Positions 54,617 through 64,000 of a DNA stretch of 64,000 nt are shown piece by piece. A program made the translations under genes and the position numbers. How positions within the stretch are numbered: position 1 is the first letter of the stretch; the number at the start of each line of letters is the position of its first letter. Origin of the DNA: Cognatiluteimonas profundi (GTDB lineage Bacteria > Pseudomonadota > Gammaproteobacteria > Xanthomonadales > Xanthomonadaceae); the NCBI RefSeq assembly GCF_009792795.1, contig NZ_VKHQ01000003.1:186001-250000 (forward strand), in the 5' to 3' direction. The notes under the pieces are model-generated. The model saw only the letters and a program-made list of their open reading frames with translations, searched no databases and was not told where the DNA came from.

Positions 54617-54750
54617 TCCCGCTCGCCCTGTTTCCCTTTCCTGGCCTCCTCCTCGCCAGCTCGGACCGGCTCCACGCCGCGTCCGCGCTTTGCTGCAGCC
54701 TGCGCTCACGTGCGGCCCGCAATCGAGGCGGATTCCAACCCACCTAGGCG

Positions 54751-55881
54751 ATGCCCGTGACCCAGCCCGCAATCCTTGTCCTCGAAGACGGCACCGTGTT
54801 CGAGGGTGACTCCGTCGGCGCATCCGGACTGGCAGTGGGCGAAGTGGTGTTCAACACCGCGATGACCGGCTACCAGGAAATCCTCACCGATCCCTCCTAC
54901 GCGCGCCAGCTGGTCACGCTGACCTATCCGCACATCGGCAACACCGGCTGCAACGCGGCAGACGATGAGTCGACGCGCGCCTGGGCTGCCGGCCTGATCG
55001 TCCGGGACGTCCCGCGCCGGCCATCGAGCTGGCGCAATGAGGTGGCGCTGCCGGAATGGCTGCAGCAGCGGGGCGTCGTCGCGATCAGCGGCATCGATAC
55101 CCGCAAGCTGACCCGCCTGCTGCGCGACCGCGGTGCGCAGGGTGGAGCCGTGATGGCTGGCGACGCGATCGACGTCGACGTGGCGCTGGAAGCCGCGCGC
55201 AAGTTCCCGGGCCTCAAGGGCATGGACCTGGCGAAGGAAGTCAGCGTCCGCGAATCGTATCGATGGACGGGTGGCCAGCTCGACCTGGACAGCAATGCCT
55301 TCATCGAGGCGCCGTCGAAGTTCCGCGTGGTCGCGTACGACTTCGGCACCAAGATCAACATCCTGCGCATGCTCGCCGAGCGCGGCTGTGACGTCACCGT
55401 CGTTCCCGCCCAGACTTCCGCCGCCGACGCACTCGCGTTGAAGCCCGACGGCATCTTCCTGTCCAACGGTCCGGGTGATCCGGAGCCCTGCGATTACGCG
55501 ATCGCCGCGATCGGCGAGTTCATCGCCCGGAAGATCCCGACATACGGAATCTGCCTGGGCCACCAACTGCTCGGGCTTGCCGTCGGGGCGAAGACGTTGA
55601 AGATGAAGTTCGGCCACCACGGCGCCAATCATCCGGTCATCGACCTGGACACCGGGCGCGTGCTCATCACCAGCCAGAACCATGGCTTCGCGGTCGACGA
55701 GGCCACCTTGCCCGCGAACGTGCGCGTGACCCACCGATCATTGTTCGACGGCAGCAACCAGGGGCTGGAGTTGACGGATGCGCCGGCGTTTTCGTTCCAG
55801 GGCCATCCCGAGGCCAGTCCCGGGCCGCACGACGTGAGTTATCTCTTCGATCGATTCGTGGCGTCGATGGAGGCGCGCTGA
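54751..55881 (+). CDS. carA: Carbamoyl-phosphate synthase small subunit
   Basis: A 376-residue class I glutamine amidotransferase subunit that supplies ammonia to CarB. The N-terminal domain opens with [19 protein letters not shown]. The C-terminal amidotransferase domain has the nucleophile elbow [15 protein letters not shown] (catalytic Cys) and the later [10 protein letters not shown] with the catalytic His/Glu. carB begins 1 nt after its stop. Confidence 0.98.
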   Translation: MPVTQPAILVLEDGTVFEGDSVGASGLAVGEVVFNTAMTGYQEILTDPSYARQLVTLTYPHIGNTGCNAADDESTRAWAAGLIVRDVPRRPSSWRNEVALPEWLQQRGVVAISGIDTRKLTRLLRDRGAQGGAVMAGDAIDVDVALEAARKFPGLKGMDLAKEVSVRESYRWTGGQLDLDSNAFIEAPSKFRVVAYDFGTKINILRMLAERGCDVTVVPAQTSAADALALKPDGIFLSNGPGDPEPCDYAIAAIGEFIARKIPTYGICLGHQLLGLAVGAKTLKMKFGHHGANHPVIDLDTGRVLITSQNHGFAVDEATLPANVRVTHRSLFDGSNQGLELTDAPAFSFQGHPEASPGPHDVSYLFDRFVASMEAR

Positions 55882-55882
55882 C

Positions 55883-59128
<3,246 letters not shown>

Positions 59129-59158
59129 CGCCATGCGCAATCACACAAGGACATCACG

Positions 59159-59635
59159 ATGAGAGCGCCGTTGACCGTCAAGGGCGCACAGCGCCTGCGC
59201 ACCGAGCTGGAAGAATTGAAGTCCGTGAAGCGGCCCGCCGTCATCGCCGCGATCGCCGAGGCGCGTGCCCACGGCGACCTCAAGGAGAACGCGGAATACC
59301 ACGCCGCGCGTGACCAGCAGAGCTTCATCGAAGGGCGCATCAAGCAGCTGGAAGCCGAGCTGTCGAATGCGCAGGTGATCGACATCGCCACGCTCGACGT
59401 CGGCAAGAAGGTCGTCTTCGGCGCCACCGTGGACCTCGCCGACACGGACACGGACGAGGAAAAGACCTACCAGATCGTTGGCGACCTGGAGGCGGACATC
59501 AAGCATGGACTGGTGGCGATCTCGTCGCCGGTCGCGCGCGCCCTGATCGGCAAGCACGAGGGTGATGTCATCGTCATCGATGCGCCTGCGGGACAGCGCG
59601 AGTACGAGATCGTCGGCGTTCGTTACGAAGCCTGA
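59159..59635 (+). CDS. greA: Transcription elongation factor GreA
   Basis: A 158-residue factor that rescues backtracked RNA polymerase by stimulating transcript cleavage. The N-terminal coiled coil carries [28 protein letters not shown] with the acidic tip (D, E) needed for cleavage; the C-terminal domain ends in [16 protein letters not shown]. It follows carB by 30 nt and precedes the RpfE-family gene by 12 nt. Confidence 0.98.
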   Translation: MRAPLTVKGAQRLRTELEELKSVKRPAVIAAIAEARAHGDLKENAEYHAARDQQSFIEGRIKQLEAELSNAQVIDIATLDVGKKVVFGATVDLADTDTDEEKTYQIVGDLEADIKHGLVAISSPVARALIGKHEGDVIVIDAPAGQREYEIVGVRYEA

Positions 59636-59647
59636 CGGCGAGCCGAC

Positions 59648-60643
59648 ATGCCACCGGTGACCTTGCTGCTTCCGGCGCGTTCGCGCCTGGGCGGCGACTG
59701 GCCGCCGGCGCTGTCCAGTGTGCTGGGTCGCGCGACCCGCCTGCCGTCCGGGGAGGCCGGGGAGCGTGCGCAACTGCTGCGGCATTTCGATCTGCTTCCG
59801 CGCGGCTGGCCCGCAGCCGCGCTCACGCGACAGGCGGATGCCGGCGACGCAGGCACCGCGGCCTGGGTGCGCGCGGATCCCGCCTGGGTGCGACCGGAGA
59901 TGACGGGTGCGCGGCTGTTCGCATGCAGCGACGGTGTCGGCGTGGCACAGGCCGATGTCGATGCATTCCTGCCCGCCTTGCAGCCATTGTTTGGCGATGC
60001 GGGCTTTGCGCTGGATGCCCCGACTCCGTCGCGCTGGTACCTGCAGCTGCCGCGGGACACACCGTTGCCGGTGTTCGTGGATCCATCCGAGGCACTCGGC
60101 ACCGATGTCTTCGACCACCTGCCCGGCAAGGCGGAAGAGGCCGGCGTCACGTCCCGACGCTGGCGCGCCCTGTTGAACGACGCGCAGATCGTGCTGCACA
60201 ACCATCCGCGCAATGCGCAACGCATCGCAGCGGGAAGGCCGCCGATCAATTCGTTGTGGTTCTGGGGTGGCGGAACACTTCCCAGCCGGGTGTCGACGGC
60301 ATATGCCGACGTGCGCACCGACGACGCCACGCTGCGTTCCCTTGCGATGGCAGCAACAGTGATGTCGACGCAGCCGCTCCCGGGACGGTGGTCGCCACCA
60401 ACGCTGTCGACCCTGGTCGACCTGCGATCGGTGCGCCACATGGATGAAGTGGCGTTGGGCTGGATCCTGCCGGCCATCCAGGCGATGGGCGACGGCAAGG
60501 TGGATTCCATCGTGCTGGACTTCGAGGACGGCATGCGGTTCCTCCTGCTGCGACATCAACGCTGGCGTTTCTGGCGCAAGCCTTGGCAAGGCCGTGACAC
60601 TGCAGCCCTGGCGCCCACGGCGGCAATGGATCCGAGGCAATGA
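59648..60643 (+). CDS. rpfE: RpfE-family regulatory protein
   Basis: A 331-residue protein beginning MPPVTLLLPARSRLGGDWPPALSSVLGRA with a C-terminal part IVLDFEDGMRFLLLRHQRWRFWRKP. It matches the RpfE family, known from the Xanthomonas rpf region that controls pathogenicity factors. The fold has been likened to alkaline phosphatase or phosphoglycerate mutase, but no activity is established. The greA-rpfE-recJ order is as I recall it from Xanthomonas and Xylella. It overlaps recJ by ATGA. Confidence 0.8.
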   Translation: MPPVTLLLPARSRLGGDWPPALSSVLGRATRLPSGEAGERAQLLRHFDLLPRGWPAAALTRQADAGDAGTAAWVRADPAWVRPEMTGARLFACSDGVGVAQADVDAFLPALQPLFGDAGFALDAPTPSRWYLQLPRDTPLPVFVDPSEALGTDVFDHLPGKAEEAGVTSRRWRALLNDAQIVLHNHPRNAQRIAAGRPPINSLWFWGGGTLPSRVSTAYADVRTDDATLRSLAMAATVMSTQPLPGRWSPPTLSTLVDLRSVRHMDEVALGWILPAIQAMGDGKVDSIVLDFEDGMRFLLLRHQRWRFWRKPWQGRDTAALAPTAAMDPRQ

Positions 60644-62403
60644 GCATTCCCACTGTGCGTCGACGCACCGCAGCAGCAGTCGGAGAGTGGCCTGCGCAGA
60701 TGCCACCGGTGCTGCGGCGCATCCATGAGCTGCGCGGCGCCTTCAGCCCGGAGCAGGCGCAACCTGCGCTCGCGCAACTGCTCGATCCGCGGCTGCTGGG
60801 TGGACTGGATGCTGCGACCGCGCTGCTGGAGGCGGCCATCGCGTCGGATCGGCACATCGTGGTCGTCGGAGACTTTGATTGCGACGGCGCAACGGCTTGT
60901 GCGGTGGGTGTGCGCGGCCTGCGACTGCTCGGCGCGCGCCATGTCTCCCATGCCGTGCCGAACCGGGTCACGCATGGTTACGGACTGTCCCCGCACCTGG
61001 TGGACGATCTCGCCGCACTCGCGCCCGATCTCATCGTCACGGTCGACCATGGCATCGCCTGCCATGCGGGAATCGCCGCGGCGAAGGCGCGGGGCTGGCA
61101 GGTACTCGTCACCGATCACCACCTGCCGGGGCCAATGCTTCCGCCCGCCGACGCCATCGTCAATCCAAACCTGTCTGGCGATGGTTTCCCCAGCAAGATG
61201 CTCGCCGGCGTGGGCGTGATGTTCTATGTGCTGCTCGCCCTGCGTCGACGCCTGCGGGACGCCGGACGATTCGCGGCGCAAGCCGAACCGGACCTGGCGA
61301 CACTGCTGGATCTCGTCGCCGTGGGAACGGTCGCCGACCTGGTTCCGCTGGACCAGAACAATCGCGCCCTGGTCGGTGCCGGCCTGCGGCGCCTTCGATC
61401 CGGCAAGGGTTGCGTCGGACTGCGTGCACTGGCCGAGGTGGCCGGTCGCGACGTGCGCCTGCTGACCGCCGGTGACATCGGCTTTGCACTCGCACCGCGC
61501 ATCAACGCAGCCGGGCGGCTGGATGACATGTCCCTGGGCATTGCCTGCCTGCTCAGCGACGATCCCGGCGAAGCGCGCGAACTCGCCAGCTTGCTGCATG
61601 CGATCAATGGCGAGCGTCGCGCGGTCCAGCAGCAGATGACCGACGAGGCGGAGGCCGCATTGGCCCGGGTCTCGCTGGATGGCGTTGCACCGTCGGTGGT
61701 CTGCCTGTTCGATGCGCAGTGGCATCCCGGCGTCGTGGGCCTGGTGGCATCGCGGCTGAAGGAGCGCCTGCATCGTCCAGCCTTCGCCTTCGCGCCGTCG
61801 GAACCGGGCAGCGCGCAATTGCGTGGCTCCGCTCGTTCGATCCCGGGCTTCCATATCCGCGACGCCCTTGCCGCGGTCGACTCGGCACATCCGGGCTTGA
61901 TCGAGCGGTTCGGCGGCCATGCGATGGCGGCGGGCCTGAGCCTGTCGATCGAGGCTTTTCCCAGGTTCGAGGCGGCCCTGCGCGAGGCTATCGAGCGACT
62001 GCTGGCCCCGGAGTTGTTGCAGGCCGAAGTCGTCACCGATGGCGAGTTGCAGCCGGACGAATTTTCCCGCGCGATCGCGGAGTGCCTTCGCGATGGCGGC
62101 CCTTGGGGCCAGGCCTATCCGGAGCCACTGTTCGACGGCCGGTTCGATGTGCTGTCGTGGCGCATCGTCGGCGAGCGCCACCTGAAAATGGAGCTCTCGA
62201 TGCAGGGCATGCGGATCAATGCCATCGAGTTCGGCGGATGGCAGGGGCGGGCACCCGCGTCCTCCGTGCACTTGGCCTATCGTCTTGTCCCGGACGACTA
62301 CCGGGGTGGGGATTCCATACAACTCGTCGTCGTGCACCGCCAGGACCTTGCCGAAGCGGATCCGGACGCTCGCCCGCGCGAGGCGGCAATGCCGAACTGT
62401 TAG
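60640..62403 (+). CDS. recJ: Single-stranded-DNA exonuclease RecJ
   Basis: A 587-residue 5'-3' exonuclease of the DHH family used in recombination and mismatch repair. The DHH motifs are VVVGDFDCDGATAC (motif I, Asp ligands), VTVDHGIACHAG and VLVTDHHLPG (DHH), and the DHHA1 half has the late GGHAMAAG. The C-terminal OB-like domain is present. It overlaps the RpfE gene by 4 nt, and prfB follows after 33 nt. Confidence 0.96.
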   Translation: MSIPTVRRRTAAAVGEWPAQMPPVLRRIHELRGAFSPEQAQPALAQLLDPRLLGGLDAATALLEAAIASDRHIVVVGDFDCDGATACAVGVRGLRLLGARHVSHAVPNRVTHGYGLSPHLVDDLAALAPDLIVTVDHGIACHAGIAAAKARGWQVLVTDHHLPGPMLPPADAIVNPNLSGDGFPSKMLAGVGVMFYVLLALRRRLRDAGRFAAQAEPDLATLLDLVAVGTVADLVPLDQNNRALVGAGLRRLRSGKGCVGLRALAEVAGRDVRLLTAGDIGFALAPRINAAGRLDDMSLGIACLLSDDPGEARELASLLHAINGERRAVQQQMTDEAEAALARVSLDGVAPSVVCLFDAQWHPGVVGLVASRLKERLHRPAFAFAPSEPGSAQLRGSARSIPGFHIRDALAAVDSAHPGLIERFGGHAMAAGLSLSIEAFPRFEAALREAIERLLAPELLQAEVVTDGELQPDEFSRAIAECLRDGGPWGQAYPEPLFDGRFDVLSWRIVGERHLKMELSMQGMRINAIEFGGWQGRAPASSVHLAYRLVPDDYRGGDSIQLVVVHRQDLAEADPDARPREAAMPNC

Positions 62404-62436
62404 AATTTGCGCCACGCAACCAACGATTTTCCATCC

Positions 62437-63565
62437 ATGATCGAGCTCAATCCCCTTCGCCATCGCATCTCCGAGCTCAGCAGCCGGCTCGCATCGCTCC
62501 GGGGGTATCTTTGACTACGATGCCAAGGTCGAGCGGCTGGAAGAAGTCATCCGCGAACTTGAACATCCCGACATCTGGAACGATTCCGCGCGCGCCCAGG
62601 CATTAGGGCGCGAGCGGTCCCTGCTGGACAAGACCGTCAATGGCATCCGCGAACTGACCGAAGGCCTGGAGGGCGCCGCGGAACTGCTCGACCTGGTCGA
62701 GGCCGAGGACGACCAGGAAACCGCCGACGCCATCAGCAAGGATGTCGAGCGTTATGCGCGCGGCGTGGACACGCTGGAATTCCAGCGCATGTTTTCCGGG
62801 AAGATGGATTCGCATTCCGCGTTCGTCGACATCCAGGCCGGTGCCGGTGGCACCGAGGCGCAGGACTGGGCCGAGATGCTGCTGCGCATGTACCTGCGCT
62901 GGTGCGAGTCGCGGGGCTGGAAGACCGAGTTGATGGAAGTGTCCGGCGGCGATGTCGCCGGCATCAAGTCGGCGACCTTCCGGGTTGAAGGCGATTACGC
63001 CTATGGCTGGCTGAAGACCGAAATCGGCGTGCATCGCCTGGTCCGGAAGTCGCCCTTCGACTCCGACAATCGTCGCCATACGAGCTTCACCTCGGTGTTC
63101 GTCTCGCCGGAGGTGGAGGACGACATCGACATCGAGATCAATCCCGCCGACCTGCGCACCGATGTCTATCGCTCCTCGGGCGCTGGTGGCCAGCACGTCA
63201 ACAAGACCGAGTCGGCGGTGCGCATCACGCACATCCCGACCAACACGGTGGTCGCGTGCCAGACCGGCCGCAGCCAGCATGCCAACCGCGATACCGCGAT
63301 GAAGATGCTGGCGGCGAAGTTGTACGAGCTCGAAGTCCAGAAGCGCAACGTGGAAAAGGACGCGCTCGAAGCGACCAAGTCGGACATCGGGTGGGGCAGC
63401 CAGATCCGCAACTATGTCCTCGATCAATCCCGGATCAAGGATCTGCGCACCGGGATCGAGCGCACGGATACGCAGAAGGTGCTGGACGGCGACCTCGACG
63501 AATTCATCGAGGCAAGCCTGAAATCCGGCCTGGAGGCGGGCTCCCGGCGATCGGATGCCGTGTAG
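62437..63565 (+). CDS. prfB: Peptide chain release factor 2, with programmed +1 frameshift
   Basis: RF2 recognises UGA and UAA. The gene is read as 62437-62511 joined to 62513-63565: codon 25 (CTT) is followed by an in-frame TGA at 62512-62514, and the ribosome slips +1. The site CGGGGGTATCTTTGAC matches the E. coli prfB frameshift sequence, with the internal Shine-Dalgarno-like GGGGG before CTT TGA C. The joined product has 375 residues. It has the tripeptide SPF in [13 protein letters not shown] for stop-codon recognition and GGQ in [14 protein letters not shown] for peptide release. This is normal autoregulation, not an error or a pseudogene. Confidence 0.97.
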
Positions 63566-63616
63566 TCTTTCCTCACCGCCATCGATCACGTCGCTTCCCG
63601 ATATCCAGGCCTCGCA

Positions 63617-64000
63617 ATGACCGACAAACCCGCTTCCGCCCCGGCTGATACCAGCGGCGTCGAAGAGAACCACCTGATCGCCGAGCGCCGCGGCAAGCTG
63701 GCCGCGTTGCGCCGGCAGGGCGTTGCATTCCCGAATGATTTCCGTCGCTCCGACTACGCGGCGGACCTGCAGGCCAGCTACGGCGATGCCGCGCGCTGGA
63801 CTGGCGAAGCGCTGGAAGCCGAGGCGGTACCGGTTTCGATCGCAGGCCGCCTGCTGGCCAAGCGGGTCATGGGCAAGGCGGCGTTCGCGCAGATCCAGGA
63901 CATGAGCGGCCGGATCCAGTTGTTCCTGCAATCCGCCACCTTGGGTGAGCAGTACGAGGCCTTCAAGGGCTGGGACGTTGGCGACATCGTCGCCGCCACC
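63617..64000 (+). CDS. lysS: Lysyl-tRNA synthetase (N-terminal part)
   Basis: The first 128 codons of a class II lysyl-tRNA synthetase, cut by the window edge. It starts [20 protein letters not shown], then [25 protein letters not shown] and the OB-fold anticodon domain ([33 protein letters not shown]). The prfB-lysS pair is conserved widely. The catalytic core lies outside the window. Confidence 0.95.
   Translation, partial: MTDKPASAPADTSGVEENHLIAERRGKLAALRRQGVAFPNDFRRSDYAADLQASYGDAARWTGEALEAEAVPVSIAGRLLAKRVMGKAAFAQIQDMSGRIQLFLQSATLGEQYEAFKGWDVGDIVAAT

Noticed and set aside
62437..62514. prfB read as a pseudogene because of the in-frame TGA after 25 codons
   Set aside because: The TGA lies in the exact programmed-frameshift context (CTT TGA C after GGGGG), and the downstream frame encodes complete RF2.

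Overview
The window is high-GC DNA from a gammaproteobacterium of the Xanthomonadales (Lysobacter/Luteimonas/Xanthomonas type). This rests on remembered gene orders and proteins of that group (smpB | ratA-rnfH | bamE/omlA | fur | recN | hrcA-grpE-dnaK-dnaJ; dapB-carA-carB-greA-rpfE-recJ-prfB-lysS; an RpfE-family protein) and on TANNNT-like -10 boxes. No rRNA, tRNA, insertion sequence, prophage or CRISPR array was seen; the only stable RNA is tmRNA.

Layout. 1-8936 (minus): asnS, two small unknown genes, then a compact, mostly overlapping kynurenine/3-hydroxyanthranilate meta-cleavage operon: PaiB-like flavoprotein, degenerate SDR, semialdehyde dehydrogenase, beta-carbonic anhydrase, RidA-type deaminase, 3-hydroxyanthranilate dioxygenase, FUSC exporter and the start of ACMS decarboxylase. 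9096-19802 (plus): IscA-type carrier, DUF885 hydrolase, rpsF-rpsR-rplI, dnaB, alr, a MASE1-PAS-GGDEF-EAL c-di-GMP protein and an OmpA-type lipoprotein. 19894-31385: a sugar-phosphate operon (zwf-HAD-tal-pgi-xfp-ackA-tkt) facing gnd. It combines the oxidative pentose phosphate route with a phosphoketolase/acetate kinase bypass but has no recognisable 6-phosphogluconolactonase. 31386-33322: a diguanylate cyclase, an orphan terminated transcript and a 71-residue unknown gene whose promoter resembles that of dnaB. 33530-37143 (minus): a sulfur module (DsrE, TsdB, TsdA, rhodanese, TauE/SafE) pointing to thiosulfate oxidation. 37563-48412: tmRNA and smpB flanking a sulfotransferase, then ratA, rnfH, bamE, fur, recN and the heat-shock genes hrcA-grpE-dnaK-dnaJ. 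48468-53519 (minus): three tandem Tat-exported tyrosinase-type copper oxidases, the clearest accessory block. 53849-64000 (plus): dapB, carAB, greA, rpfE, recJ, prfB (with its programmed frameshift) and the start of lysS.

Main points for a second look: (1) dnaB and the 71-residue gene at 33107-33322 share an upstream element, a perfect DnaA box TTATCCACA followed 3 nt later by TTATCTGCA, placed exactly 21 nt before a TANNNT hexamer in both; (2) the tyrosinase triplet with a perfect FNR-type box and a perfect 11-bp inverted repeat nearby; (3) the thiosulfate module; (4) the phosphoketolase operon with a HAD hydrolase where a lactonase might be expected; (5) an orphan terminator upstream of gnd and a mini-ORF coupled to the diguanylate cyclase; (6) three genes with a -10 box exactly 6 nt before the start codon, suggesting leaderless mRNAs. 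Coordinates are from reading the sequence; no alignment or statistics were run.
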